Of a DNA stretch of 64,000 nt, positions 37,001 to 44,708 are shown piece by piece (within the stretch, counting starts at the first letter, position 1; every line of letters starts with the position of its first letter). The notes under the pieces were generated by a model. The model was not told where the DNA came from. It ran no database searches and worked only from the letters and a program-made list of their open reading frames with translations. Source of the DNA: Heliopora coerulea (lineage: Eukaryota > Cnidaria > Anthozoa > Scleralcyonacea > Helioporidae); assembly GCA_030142905.1 (NCBI GenBank), contig JASJOG010000069.1, positions 248,001-312,000 of the forward strand. The letters are read 5' to 3'. The position numbers were made by a program, and so were the translations under genes.

Positions 37001-40000
37001 ATTTTAAAAAATTGAGAAAACGAAATGAATGTTTTTTACGTTTTAATTGAAATTTTTCATAAAAAAAGAAGTACATTTTATGAATTTACAATGTGCATCT
37101 CCATTATCTTTGATAAACGGCTTTTGTTCGAAGTGTAGGTTTTTCGTTTTTAAAACTAACCGAAGTACTCCAATCTTAAGTTTTCCTATCGTGACATACT
37201 CCACACACAGCGCTCTGGTTTTATATGAGTCATTCACTGACTGCTTGAGTCTGATGCCCTCGTGAAAGACGCATGCGCAGCGTTGATGTCGATACATAAA
37301 ATCCTATAGCCTTAGACCTGGTTCGATAACAGACTGGAGTTCGAGACTAGATCCGAATTCGAGTCTAGACCCGGTTTCAATTCCCAATTCCAAGTCTAAG
37401 TCCAAATCCTGGTCAATCTCGTTTCCAAATTTTTTCTGCTTGGTTAACCGAAAAAGAGGACTCAAGTGAAATGAATTTTCTTTTTTTAATTTCTGGTACT
37501 TGTCTTCATACAGCTATAATTAATAATTATCAAAAGTAATTGGATCCTTAACCAAACCCAGGGGTCACCAATCGGAATATAACAGTACTATCTCAGTTAC
37601 TTTGAACACCGTGCTCAGAATACGAAGGAGTATGATGACCTTAAAGCTTATAATATAAGTAATAATTGGTTTATACGATGACTAGTGGAAATTTCACAAG
37701 CGAAACCTGGTCATTCCAGGCGAGATCTCGAAAGAACGGTTCGAATAAACACAGCCAAGCGTTTTCACCGAGATTTGGACGAAGTCAAAGTAAACACGAC
37801 AGTGGCAGAATTTATTAGCGTGCAAAAGCGTCAAATAAGCCTCATGCATTTTTCGATTTAGGTAAGCGAAAGCACAAAGAACATGCTTATAAAAAACCGG
37901 ATTCCCAAGACCAAAGTTCTCAAAATTCAATTCCCCTCGGGTCGTTCGATAACTGAACAGGGACTTTCTGGGGGATAAGATTGAGTCCAAGTCTTGTGCA
38001 TCCAACAGGCCGCCCTTGATCCATCCAATTTCAAAACTAAGTTTGCTAGTCCCGAATGAGGATCAAGTTTAAGTTCGACCATGCATTCGTGCTTAAGCCC
38101 ATGTCTAACTATAAGGGAGAATGTTTTTGGCCCCATTCTGTCGAATTTTATTCCAGAATGAGAACAAAAGATTACCCTGAACACAAAGTAGAAAAGGAAC
38201 AGCTATTCCAAAAACTGGGATGACTTTGACAGTTATTTCTTAGGTTTAACATGCCACTATTTACGTCATTGCTCCACTTTGAATTAGGTGACCGTGTCTT
38301 TTGTGAAGTATACCAACTCACTATATTAGGGTGTCATTCAAATTTTTTGGCTATAAGTATGATTCTTTTCTGAAGACAAAATTATTCTTTTTGAATTAAG
38401 GTTGACAGCACCACAGAATTAAGGTCGCAAAAATAGCAGAATAGCCAGAATACGATTCTATCTATTCCTTAACCGGAATATGTCCTTTAGTAGTTTAATT
38501 CGGAGACACATTTCATGCCTCGAAATAAATGTGCTGACTACTTTTGAAAGAAAAAAAATCAATTGCGGACATGTGGGATTATGAAATTTTAGTTTGCTGG
38601 TTAAAGGCTTAAACAAAACATCAAAATCTGACCTGGAATTGACATAATTTCATGTAAGTAGAACATAAAATATTCCATGAACATATTATTTGAACGGAAA
38701 ATTTGCTGGTGTACAACATCAACATAAAATGCTTGCGGGAATTAAAGAAGTTCAATGTTTCTGTGAGAAACAATTCAAACCATTTCTGAAACTTGTTAAT
38801 AATTCATGAGTATATCATTCAATCAGACGCGTTCAATGACACCACATGAGCGAACTTGAAATACCATGGAAGTACTGGGCTGAGGACTTAAACTATTTTT
38901 CCAGTCCTTGGACTTAAACCATAATTTCACAGAATCGGTTTATTCATCGATACAATCATTACTAATTCACTAATTCATTGTGCCAATACACTAATTGATT
39001 CTGAGAAGTCATTCAAGGCCTCCAGTTCGGAGTAGACAGGGTTTTCAAGTACTCGGAATTCGTTCCAATCCTCGGCTTCGCCTCGGAATAGAACGAATTC
39101 CTCCTACTTGAAAACCCGGCCAAGTCCTCATTGTCGGCCTTTAAATGTTAAGTAATATACTGGTTCCCAGCACACAAAAAATGAAAAGAGATCTGATCTT
39201 TGAGCATTTAAGGCAACCTAACATTGTCGTAATCACTCGACTTCTAGATACAAGAGCTTGCTCAACGGCCGAAGTAAACGGCCATCTTATCTAGTCATCT
39301 CGTTGCCTGATTAAATTTAACTGCTTACTAAAAGTCGAGCGCCGTGTGACAATGCCTTGTCGAGCGTTATCTTACAGGAGAAGCAAGGTATTCCGTAGAT
39401 ATTATTTACAACTAATTTGCCATTCATTTAGGTCGGTGTTAGGAAACCAGGATACCTTAACATACAAAAACATCCAAGCAAGTTAAGAATGTGATCTCTT
39501 GTTTAATGGCATAACTGTGGACGCCCTCACCTGACGTCAGTACTCCCTCCCAGATATCTCCTATCTGAAAGTCATATGGAGTGAGTTTGAAAAAGGGAAA
39601 ATTGAAATTGAAGGGCAAATATACAACATTTAGGGATTGAAAAAATATTGAATAGAATATAATACTTTTAACGACATCCAAACTTTGTTCCAACTTTTTT
39701 GAATTGTGCACATTAAAGCAGAGCAACCACTGAGATGAAATAATGTTGCTATAATCGTATCCTACCTGTGACAATCAAGAGTCCACCTGGTTGAAATGTT
39801 TTAAATGTTAAATGTCTAAATTTGGTGTTATGCGATGATTTTCCATACCATTAGATTAAAGGAAAACATTTCACGGGGAGATAGCTGGTGCTTTCCCGTT
39901 TTTGTGCCACCCTGGCTGCCCCCCTTTTTCAACCCAGTGACGTCACTGCCTTCGTTTGGACAACCGAACTCCAGTTTTATCGGGAGAGTCGCGGTTTGTC

Positions 40001-43000
40001 CACCTTACAGCGTTATTCGGCATATAAAGTTTGAGCTGGGTTCTATATAGCATGAATAACACTAATTTCTAGCTAAGGATAAACCGCCGAATAAGACAGC
40101 TGAGCTCTGCACAACAGGTCTTCACTCAGTAAGAGACCGTGCAATTAGCACTATACAATATGATAATAAAAAAAAATAATTTTATAATTCGTCTTGGAGT
40201 ATTATTGTCTCAAAGTATAATTCCAACCTACTTCTTGCCCGTTAATCTAGTGAATTAATCGTACATACATCAAAACGAACAATCGTAGATACGACAGGCA
40301 AGTCGTGAAAACTGCCCTTGAAACAGATAATCGCAGGCCCAGATGGCTTCATAAAATTGTGGTGTTTGGGAAAGGTGTAGCGGCTTTTCATCACTGAAAG
40401 TGCACACTTTTGATTAGATTCAATGAAAAGAAAGGCAAAAGAATCGTTTAGTAGGTAACATTGCCCATTCTCATATCAGGATATCCTCATCATTCATTTC
40501 ATTGATATACTTGTATTACTTCAGGGCTCCAATGTTCAAAAGACGATTAGCTTAACCCTGGATTAGCAAATATTTTGTGGACACCTTTCCTATCATGCTG
40601 CTGAGAAAAGTTAGCATATTCTTTTACAGATTTCAGGGGTATACAAAAAGGTTTTACGATGCGAAATCTGAACTAAATTGTTCAACCAAAATATAGAAAA
40701 CCTGAACAACAGGTTAACTGGTAATCCTCGATTAGCGCTAATCATGCTTTGAACAACTGGCCCCTGTACTAGTACATCAGTTGGCAAAACTTACTTGCAT
40801 GCAATATTATGAAGGAAATCGTTCCAACCATCTCCCCAGTCAATGATGTCCCGGAAATTTTTCAGAAAATTCTTAAGAGGTCGCATGTTTGGATCATTTT
40901 TAATGGCACCGATATCTTTATAGCATCCTTTTTTAACCAGCTTCGTCTTGCATTGCGTGTGTTCTGTTCGGACGACTCCTATGAAAAACGTGAAGTTATA
41001 ATCTTAACAGTTTCCGTTGGTAAGGCTTTTATCCTATAGGATTAGGTTCAAAAGATGGTACGTTCTTCTACAAGGGAAGCTTTTTGCCTTCGTTTAATGG
41101 CAGAACCTTTCTCGGGTTGTGATTACGTGGAAGAATTCCCGCTCAGGTTATGGGGCAGCTAATTGGGCTGAAATTTCAAAACCTCAGTCTCAGGCCACGT
41201 TTTTTGCCATTTAGCAAGATATCTTTTAAACGATTTTTTTATGAGCCTCGGTTGACATTTTAACCTGGCTTACCAGGTTGAAACTCTCCATGATACTCAT
41301 TAAAGATCAAACCTAAAAATTCTTGGTAAACCTTACTTAATGGAACTAGTAAAACTTTATTCACTGACCAACCATAGACTTTTTTGACACAAAACGTTAA
41401 GCCTTTGTTAGGCAATAGAAACTTAAACCGACATCAATCTTCAAAAATCATTTTTGGAAAGATTTTTAACTTTTCCGAACAAACATATGATATATACATG
41501 CATATAAGCCCACGTAAGTGCATCGCAACGAGCCCGAACCCCCGTGGTAACATGCCACTTACATGTAATTACCTAATTAAAACAAAGTGGGTTGAAGTTA
41601 AGCAGAATATTTAAACGCATGTAATATATCATCATTGATTTGGGATGGAAAGTTGGGAATAAAATATGTATTTTTCCACCTCTTCATATCCACATTGAAA
41701 CCAAAGTAGATATGAAGACGTGGAAAATATATTCATTCAAAATATCAGAGTTATAAACACAGAAGGCAGGAACAAATGGGATAAAAAAAGAAAGATTACA
41801 TTGTAAACTTAAAGTAAATTGTAAATTCACAGTTACAGAACAAAAGCTTCAAACTCAGACTCTGAGTATTGTAAAATCAATTTAAGATAGTTTTATATGT
41901 TGCATTAAACCGTGCTGTATCAATTGATTCTAAAAATTTCTATCCGTGTCCTTGTTTGAGGGTTGACAGTATGCTTTTTCAGTTTTTCTCCGAAATAGGT
42001 TTTATAAAATGATTGAATGTTTCTTCTTGTTCGGGATTCTTTGCCTACTCATACATTAAAAAGACATAAAAACCTTGACCAGCCGACAACTTCAAAAAAT
42101 ATAAGAGAAAGCAAATTCCGAAAACCAAGGTCATCTTTCAACTTAAGATTTAAGTTAACAAAAGATGAAAACTGTGAAATGGTGATATTTCGATTTTATT
42201 GCAAAATCATCTTCAGACCAAGAGAACTAAAATAAGAGAACCCAAGGGCGACCATTGTTTCCTAAAAGTGGGGGGGACGGACCCGGCCAAGTGATGTGGA
42301 AGCATTTCTTCTGAAAGTTGGTTTGTTTTTTTTTAAAATCTAATGTTTATGAAATGCCTTTTCCGGCATTCTGAGATTGTTTCTTTGGAACAACATTCAT
42401 ACCTTATTTTTCAATCGAAACGAAGCCATGAATTTCCTCCAAATACCAATAAAGACGTTATAGTATGACTAAACAAAGTATTTCTGATTGTTTACAAAAT
42501 GGCGTCCAAAGAAGAACGATCGGACTGTAAAATAACTTGGCAAAGTTTCATAATTATCATGTATTCGAACCAACAATACCTAGGTAAGAATTGGGGCTGA
42601 AAAAGGTTATATCGGAAAATCGTAAAGGTAAACATGGAACCATGAGCGCCGAGGGAACAGAAATTAGGCTTTAATTGTCATGAACTTTGCAAAAAGTGGG
42701 GGGGGGGGATAGTTATATATGTATCCCCCTCTGTCCAAAAAGTGGAGGGATATGTCCCCCGATCCCCCCAGGATTTACGCCCTTGAGAGAACTTATGGTT
42801 TATATATACATGAGAAAAGTAATTAAAACTATGATGAAGAATTGAGGGAACGCCTACTCTATTTACAAATGATTGATGTGTCAGTAAGTGATAAGTGTTG
42901 ACGCCTCAGGATGAAATGTTGTCAAAAATGAGATTGTGCATGGATGAAGTAGCGATGCACAATCTCATTTTTAACAACTATAAGATCCTTTACTCTAATT

Positions 43001-44645
43001 ATTCTATCAATTCTAATCAACTTTTATTTATGGAAGCTCTACATATTAAGTATCTTAAACCACAATTAAACTCTGGTCTTAAAGCTAGCAAAGAACTCTC
43101 ACTCTTTATTTAGTTCCTTTTAGTTTATCCATAATTTATATATCGACATCTTGACATTTCATCCTGAGGCGTCAACACTTGTCACTTACTGACACATCAA
43201 TCATTTGTAAATAGAGTAGGCGTTCCCTCAATTCTTCATCAATGATGTAATCACTTTTCTCATGTATATATAAACCTTAGGTTTTCTTATGTTACTTCAC
43301 TTGGTCTGAAGATGATTTTGCAATAAAATCGAAATATCACTATTTTACAGTTTTCATCTTTTGTTAACTTAAATCTTAAGTTGAAAGATGACCTTGGTTT
43401 TCGGAATTTGCTTTCTCTTATATTTTAAGAAGACATGTTTTGCACTAATAATGGCAATTTTTACTTTGATTTAATTGAGAGGATAATTCTTCGGGATCTT
43501 GGAGAAAAGCTAAGTAAAATAAAAAAGGATATCCATTCTTAATCCACCCGTGAGTTAACATTATAGTACGACATGCATTTACAAACTGAGGATTTTGACC
43601 TTAACATACATTCTGTTTGTACTCCTATAAAAAGATTATGTGTTCGTGTTCAAGTGCATGTGGCGCTCTAAGTAAGTATGATCACCAATCTTTTGCAGAG
43701 ATATTGATCTAAAATTTACAAATAGTGACTTCTTATCCAAAATTATAAAAAAAAAAGCCAAGAATAATTTCCGACCTTCAACAATCTTCGACTCTATCGA
43801 CTTCTTACAGTTACTGCAAATACTGCGTTTTTACATTTAAAAAAGTTTCTTTTAATAATTAATCTAAAAAGTGTGATGGACTCCGAAAGGCTGCTATATA
43901 TGATACATTTTGAGTGGTAATTTAATATCTATTTAAGCTTTGAGAATCGTGATATTTATTACTTTACACGGCCATTTTCCTAAGCAAAGTTAGGCTTATC
44001 CAACAAATATTACCAATTCAATCACAACTCAAGCTTTACCAATGGACCAAAATAAATCCAAACTAAATGACACATCATTCAGCACACAAACAGCGACTTC
44101 AGTAAACCTTGTTTATCACTTTTTCACCAATTCTGTACCATAGTTTTCCCTTTTACATCTTTTTTTTTTTTATTTTCGTATATGTTGTAGTAGTTGTAAA
44201 AAGCCAAAAGGCTGAGGAACTGCCGTCAAAACTGAAAACAGAAAATGCTAACATTTCTAACAACACCTTCACTCGAAATATTTGAATTTTCTGGGTTGAG
44301 TTTTTGTAGTTTCACAATCCATCTTTTGCATGTTTTACGCTTTATTTAACACGGCAAGCGCAGTATTTTTGTATATCGCTACCCCAATGATTTGTATTTG
44401 CACAAAAAAAGCTATGATACCTAAACATACGTTGAAAACTTGAAAAGCAACAGAGGAAATCAGCCTTAAGAACAAACATTCGTGTAGTTTTAACGGAGAA
44501 AAATACTTATTCATATAAAATAGAGAAAAAAATTGAATCAATTTTTATAAGGAAATAATCATGGATCTGCTTTTAATTGCACTATTTTCTACTAACCTGC
44601 TCCAGCACAGAAAACAATGAGTATCAGTGCTATTGACTTGGCCAT
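2748..44645 (-). CDS. Giant secreted EGF-array/VWD protein gene (3' end not seen)
   Basis: Whole-gene entry; exons are described separately. In transcript order: signal peptide, a two-exon cysteine-rich domain, 40 EGF-like exons, a VWD domain over two exons and a C8-like cysteine-rich region. Each junction is phase 1 except exon 2/exon 3, which is phase 2 on both sides, and the frame stays open throughout, so this is one gene rather than separate fragments. Predicted product before the missing C-terminus is about 1,930 residues, secreted, extracellular. EGF plus VWD architecture is known in extracellular matrix, mucus-type and adhesive proteins; the exact function here is unknown. The final exon(s), stop codon and polyadenylation site were not found in 1-2,747 and probably lie left of the window. 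Introns hold many transposons but none interrupts an intact exon. Confidence 0.85.
5140..5412 (-). CDS. VWD domain, first exon
   Basis: 273 bp, phase 1 to phase 1, acceptor TTCTTTTTAG, donor GTAAGA. It encodes [19 protein letters not shown], then [30 protein letters not shown] and [17 protein letters not shown]. The [10 protein letters not shown] motif and following CEYVLA are hallmarks of the von Willebrand factor type D domain. It joins in frame to the next exon (NNK-G-IKIKQF). VWD domains serve multimerisation, adhesion or gel formation in secreted proteins. The 5-kb intron between it and the EGF array contains only microsatellites and unassigned sequence. Confidence 0.88.
5413..9940. other. 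Intron of the EGF/VWD gene, mostly unassigned
   Basis: No exon with the gene's phase 1 boundaries was found. It includes a short palindrome at 7,511-7,534 (ATTGAACTGC and its complement) and an inverted repeat whose arms are about 8,073-8,108 and 8,150-8,185, built on TGTTTGGATGCTGTGATCC-like sequence. These look like small foldback elements. Confidence 0.5.
9945..10215. repeat. Compound microsatellite
   Basis: A short tandem of TATTTCTCGTATATG-type units leads into (TA)n at about 10,003-10,032 and then a long interrupted (CA)n/(CACATG)n stretch to about 10,213. Open frames across it are low complexity and not genes. Confidence 0.9.
10388..16014 (-). CDS. EGF-25 to EGF-40 exons, left half of the main array
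   Basis: Sixteen 114-bp exons: 15,901-16,014; 15,532-15,645; 15,167-15,280; 14,798-14,911; 14,430-14,543; 14,061-14,174; 13,696-13,809; 13,328-13,441; 12,959-13,072; 12,594-12,707; 12,225-12,338; 11,856-11,969; 11,491-11,604; 11,122-11,235; 10,753-10,866; 10,388-10,501. All keep the six-cysteine pattern and phase 1 ends with no stop. Starts repeat at 365, 369 and 369 bp, giving a three-exon unit of about 1,103 bp. Donors at 10,753, 11,856, 12,959, 14,061 and 15,532 are GTAACC; the rest are GTAAGC. The last domain (10,388) is the most diverged (GFQGRKC). Antisense open frames here are by-products of the repeat. Confidence 0.92.
16223..19985 (+). mobile_element. hAT-family DNA transposon inside an EGF-array intron
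   Basis: The ends are CAGTGGCGTCACGAG and, reversed, CAGGGGCGTCGCGAG, imperfect terminal inverted repeats. An exact 8-bp duplication ATACCATT flanks it (16,215-16,222 and 19,986-19,993), the hAT signature, and the same ATACCATTTCC occurs uninterrupted in sister introns. The element is 3,763 bp and carries a broken transposase gene. Both ends have G-rich runs just inside the terminus. It inserted into the intron between EGF-24 and EGF-25 after that unit had formed. Confidence 0.95.
16777..19500 (+). pseudogene. Degraded ZMYM1-like hAT transposase
   Basis: The first open part (16,777-18,186, 469 residues) has a basic start, an acidic spacer, then a TTF-type zinc finger with [20 protein letters not shown] and H..GPKHRHS at about residues 209-298, followed by a DUF4371-like region. 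A frameshift near 18,115 and a stop before 18,190 separate it from 18,211-18,726, which has [14 protein letters not shown] and [15 protein letters not shown], part of the transposase core. Further shifts lead to 19,015-19,500, which ends with the hAT dimerisation domain ([20 protein letters not shown], then [10 protein letters not shown]). At least three frame breaks make it inactive. Confidence 0.88.
20043..23843 (-). CDS. EGF-14 to EGF-24 exons, right half of the main array
   Basis: Eleven 114-bp exons: 23,730-23,843; 23,361-23,474; 22,992-23,105; 22,624-22,737; 22,256-22,369; 21,888-22,001; 21,519-21,632; 21,149-21,262; 20,780-20,893; 20,412-20,525; 20,043-20,156. Each reads [38 protein letters not shown] or nearly so, with no stop. 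EGF-14 begins ESQCAS and reads CINVG. Exon-to-exon spacing is 368-370 bp, and introns are as similar as exons. EGF-23 (20,412) uses GC rather than GT at its donor (AAAG then GCAAGC). Donors at 23,361, 21,519, 20,780 and 20,043 are GTAACC; the others are GTAAGC. Confidence 0.9.
24094..24207 (-). CDS. EGF-13 exon, degenerate (sixth cysteine lost)
   Basis: 114 bp, still open and splice-competent in phase 1 (acceptor TTTTAG, donor GTAAAC), but the last cysteine codon TGC has become TGG, so the domain ends [10 protein letters not shown]. It also has acidic changes ([14 protein letters not shown]) that are absent elsewhere. One disulphide cannot form. It may be a decaying module or one skipped in the mRNA. 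Confidence 0.65.
24600..24810. repeat. Two tandem copies of a roughly 100-bp inverted-repeat element
   Basis: Copies at about 24,600-24,697 and 24,711-24,810 both begin TAACCCTTTCG.GTCC and end in a complementary GGA..AA...TTAA. They share CCCGA.CTTGGT and TTACTC-type cores. Likely MITEs in the intron between EGF-12 and EGF-13. Confidence 0.6.
24852..25763 (-). CDS. EGF-10 to EGF-12 exons
   Basis: EGF-10 is 25,650-25,763, EGF-11 is 25,253-25,366, EGF-12 is 24,852-24,965. All are 114 bp, open, six cysteines, phase 1 to phase 1, with donors GTAAGA, GTAAAA and GTAAAC. EGF-11 begins VSQCES and EGF-10 has His in SFHC. Introns are about 285 bp and differ from each other at many positions. Confidence 0.82.
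25927..27253. mobile_element. Pogo/Tigger-like (Tc1/mariner superfamily) element
   Basis: Left end CAGTCGAACCTGTATATAAC and right end, reversed, CAGTTGAACCTGTATATAAC form the terminal inverted repeat, flanked by TA on both sides (25,925-25,926 and 27,254-27,255), the target duplication of this superfamily. Subterminal regions are built of CCTGTATTAAGCGGCCAC units, including four in tandem near 27,142-27,213. No transposase is visible, so it is non-autonomous. The inner part holds a HIRAN-like coding fragment. Confidence 0.85.
26334..26796 (-). pseudogene. HIRAN-domain-like fragment carried by the pogo-like element
   Basis: The upstream frame reads [17 protein letters not shown] then [20 protein letters not shown], and a shifted frame continues [20 protein letters not shown] and [32 protein letters not shown], then a VGPVP-like segment and a closing GLEIP motif is the order seen in HIRAN domains, which bind DNA ends in helicase-like proteins. 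One frame change separates the halves, so it is not expressed as such. Family call is from motif memory and is moderate. Confidence 0.5.
27345..27356 (-). pseudogene. Remnant of a deleted EGF exon
   Basis: The intron-side motif TTGCTTAC and the last exon bases CTTTG are followed at once by CTATTTTATCGGTTA, which normally lies over 200 bp further on in the upstream intron. All but a few bases of one EGF exon have therefore been removed by a deletion. The pogo-like element sits just beside it. Confidence 0.65.
27529..28441 (-). CDS. EGF-7 to EGF-9 exons
   Basis: EGF-7 is 28,328-28,441, EGF-8 is 27,931-28,044, EGF-9 is 27,529-27,642; each is 114 bp with six cysteines and phase 1 ends. EGF-8 starts A-S-P-C-V and uses a poor donor, GTTAGG. 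EGF-9 has T before its GTAAGC donor and reads [13 protein letters not shown]-7 has CASKPC in place of CASRPC. Intron spacing is about 400 bp here and intron sequence is more diverged than in the main array, so this is an older part of the cluster. Confidence 0.78.
28853..29056. repeat. Foldback element with a tRNA-like core
   Basis: Arms of about 76 bp (28,853-28,928 and 28,981-29,056) are inverted copies containing TTTCATGATAAT, AGTCAACTGAAA and TTGAATCGAGCGGGATTT. On the minus strand the core and arm include GAGTTCAAATCCCGC, a Pol III B-box-like motif. A tRNA-derived SINE forming a hairpin is the best reading. Confidence 0.7.
30029..30142 (-). CDS. EGF-6 exon
   Basis: 114 bp, phase 1 to phase 1, acceptor followed by TGTCTCC, donor GTAACC. 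It carries Arg in NVGRSFIC before C4 and all six cysteines. It lies in a roughly 1-kb block (29,170-30,142) duplicated at 31,680-32,630, where the matching EGF exon has decayed. Confidence 0.8.
30422..30535 (-). CDS. EGF-5 exon
   Basis: 114 bp with all six cysteines, reading [24 protein letters not shown], then [14 protein letters not shown]. Met replaces the usual Arg before C4. The base before the donor is T rather than G, so the junction codon becomes TTG or Cys-like depending on the partner; splicing still fits phase 1 with GTAAGC. Confidence 0.78.
30819..31172 (-). CDS. EGF-3 and EGF-4 exons, a close tandem pair
   Basis: EGF-3 is 31,059-31,172 and EGF-4 is 30,819-30,932. They are separated by only 126 bp of intron, against about 255 bp in the main array, and are almost identical, with a repeat period of 240 bp. 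Both start V-C-P-C rather than V-S-P-C, giving a seventh cysteine that could pair between domains. Acceptor is CAG, donors are GTAAGC, phase 1 to phase 1. The 240-bp spacing continues to EGF-2, so EGF-2 to EGF-4 are one local amplification. Confidence 0.85.
31299..31412 (-). CDS. EGF-2 exon
   Basis: First copy of the 114-bp exon type in transcript order. Acceptor TTTTAG followed by TGTCTCC, donor GTAAGC. The six cysteines have spacing C-x4-C-x5-C-x8-C-x-C-x8-C. Differences from consensus include Ile for Lys (GFIGRRC) and QTK before the splice. Phase 1 at both ends. Confidence 0.85.
32517..32625 (-). pseudogene. Decayed EGF exon
   Basis: Reading on the minus strand gives CGYCINAGK, then after a one-base frameshift [16 protein letters not shown], an EGF C-terminal half with the C4-x-C5-x8-C6 spacing. 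The donor-like GTGAAG remains but no AG acceptor is visible at the expected place, and an extra A breaks the frame. It sits in a duplicated block whose counterpart carries an intact EGF exon (30,029-30,142). It is probably not spliced in. Confidence 0.6.
32820..32939 (-). CDS. Exon 4: EGF-1, the divergent first EGF-like domain
   Basis: 120 bp, phase 1 to phase 1, flanked by CACAG and GTAAGA. It reads [19 protein letters not shown], then [18 protein letters not shown]. The third cysteine position carries Phe, so five of six EGF cysteines remain, unlike the array copies. It is acidic residue-containing and clearly different from the 39 downstream domains, suggesting it predates the array expansion. 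Confidence 0.75.
32988..33086. repeat. Short inverted-repeat element
   Basis: The left arm AAACTCTTTTCCGGCGGGA is exactly matched by its complement at 33,068-33,086, a 19-bp perfect terminal repeat around a 61-bp centre. MITE-like; it lies in the intron just before EGF-1 in genomic order. Confidence 0.75.
33915..33995 (+). repeat. tRNA-derived SINE fragment
   Basis: CTTCGTAGTTCAGTTGGTT resembles an A-box/D-arm and GAATTCGATTCCAACTT a B-box/T-arm, correctly spaced, but stems are imperfect, so it is not a functional tRNA. Confidence 0.55.
35006..35223 (-). CDS. Exon 3: second half of the cysteine-rich domain (GECWSG)
   Basis: 218 bp, entering in phase 2 (AA+A gives Lys) and leaving in phase 1 before GTAAAT. 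The product continues [19 protein letters not shown], then [24 protein letters not shown] and NYIYEILQ. Six cysteines and conserved Trp/Gly fit a compact disulphide-bonded domain with exon 2. The acceptor follows a pyrimidine-containing TTCATTGTTCCAG. A long intron of 5.6 kb with SINEs and a foldback element separates it from exon 2. Confidence 0.78.
35767..36015 (-). repeat. tRNA-derived SINE, copy 1
   Basis: On the minus strand TAGCTCAATGGTTAGAGC (D-arm) is followed by GGTTCGATCCCTGCC (T-arm) and a unique tail ending in CGTTTTTCTGAGGATAG. A second copy follows at once, and a partial copy lies at 46,570-46,680. Confidence 0.7.
36018..36560 (-). repeat. tRNA-derived SINE, copy 2, split by a foldback insertion
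   Basis: Same family as the preceding entry; its two halves (36,018-36,152 and about 36,445-36,560) resume the same sequence on either side of the inserted foldback. The motif ACGCT.(A)AC.ATTGA occurs at both edges, as a target-site duplication would. Confidence 0.65.
36153..36440. mobile_element. Foldback element with about 85-bp inverted arms
   Basis: The left arm starts AAAGTTAAAAGGTTGGTAGA and the right arm is its inverse, both reading on through TGCCGAATTTATG, AAAGAATTCTAACGTTT and CCCTTCGTCAGA. Each arm contains CTGACGA..GGGC and a GAAAC-like segment, a hammerhead-ribozyme-like arrangement known from Penelope-related elements. Confidence 0.7.
36561..40794. other. Intron sequence, mostly unassigned
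   Basis: No coding exon fitting the gene was found between exon 3 and exon 2 outside the SINEs. 37,315-37,440 is a loose repeat of GAGTCTAGA/CAAGTCTAAGTCC-type words. A strong hairpin lies at 39,038-39,118. Confidence 0.45.
39038..39118. repeat. 81-bp hairpin
   Basis: Arms CGGAATTCGTTC plus GGGTTTTCAAGTA and their complements enclose CCTCGGCTTCGCCTCGG. A small foldback repeat within the second intron. Confidence 0.65.
40795..40978 (-). CDS. Exon 2: first half of a cysteine-rich N-terminal domain
   Basis: The exon starts after CATAG (phase 1) and ends before GTAAGT (phase 2). It encodes about 61 residues including [20 protein letters not shown] and a Trp-rich segment [16 protein letters not shown]. 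The GCYKD start resembles WSC-type and related cysteine-rich extracellular domains. With exon 3 it forms one domain. I recall similar GCYKD...FGLQ..GECWSG arrangements in cnidarian secreted proteins, but cannot name a curated family. Function unknown; possibly carbohydrate or matrix binding by analogy to WSC. Confidence 0.75.
42183..42216 (-). ncRNA. Hammerhead-ribozyme-like motif, copy 1
   Basis: Minus strand: CTGAAGA, then T, stem GATTTT, loop GCAAT, stem AAAATC, then GAAATATCA. The core order CUGANGA-stem-GAAA fits a hammerhead, with one extra base before the stem. Activity not established. Confidence 0.35.
42243..42785. mobile_element. Small hAT-like element inserted in the palindrome
   Basis: Ends CAAGGGCG and its complement CGCCCTTG, G-run and C-run subterminal tracts, flanked by AGAGAACC and AGAGAACT (7 of 8 identical). 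The palindrome arm resumes directly after it, so it inserted later. No coding capacity. Confidence 0.65.
42988..43113 (+). pseudogene. Penelope-like element C-terminal fragment
   Basis: Encodes [19 protein letters not shown] then [11 protein letters not shown] and a stop, the typical last residues of Penelope-like polyproteins after the GIY-YIG domain. The same ending, [14 protein letters not shown], occurs after the larger element at 52.8 kb. Confidence 0.65.
43306..43339 (+). ncRNA. Hammerhead-ribozyme-like motif, copy 2
   Basis: Inverted partner of the copy at 42,183-42,216 with identical core; it lies at the other end of the palindrome. Confidence 0.35.
44597..44645 (-). CDS. Exon 1: signal peptide of the EGF/VWD protein
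   Basis: The reading [16 protein letters not shown] has a basic n-region, a hydrophobic core and small residues at the end, a classic secretory signal peptide. The exon closes with GCAG followed by GTTAGT, a good donor in phase 1, and joins in frame to exon 2 (G+GA). The ATG at 44,645 is chosen because it starts the hydrophobic segment directly. A TATA-like motif lies about 57 bases upstream. The first intron is 3.6 kb. Confidence 0.8.
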
Positions 44646-44701
44646 GCTCCCTGTCACAACCCTGAAAAGGCTATCTAACGCTTGTCATAACGTGGTGCGT
44701 A

Positions 44702-44708
44702 ATTTATA
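44702..44708 (-). promoter_or_regulatory. Candidate TATA box of the EGF/VWD gene
   Basis: TATAAAT on the minus strand about 57 bases before the start codon, a plausible distance for a short 5' UTR. Position and sequence are seen; promoter function is inferred. Confidence 0.4.

Larger units (their letters stand above)
42098..43425. repeat. Large palindrome of Penelope-element 3' ends
   Basis: The left arm (about 42,098-42,930, counting out the 543-bp insertion) and the right arm (about 43,148-43,425) are inverted copies, including AGTGTTGACGCCTCAGGATG-type sequence and TTTATATATACATGAGAAAAG. Both outer ends carry the CTGAAGATGATTTTGCAAT motif seen at the 3' end of the Penelope element at 53 kb. 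The centre holds a Penelope C-terminal coding fragment. Confidence 0.75.
40979..44596. other. First intron of the EGF/VWD gene
   Basis: Apart from the Penelope palindrome this AT-rich stretch shows no exon or other element that I can support. Confidence 0.5.
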
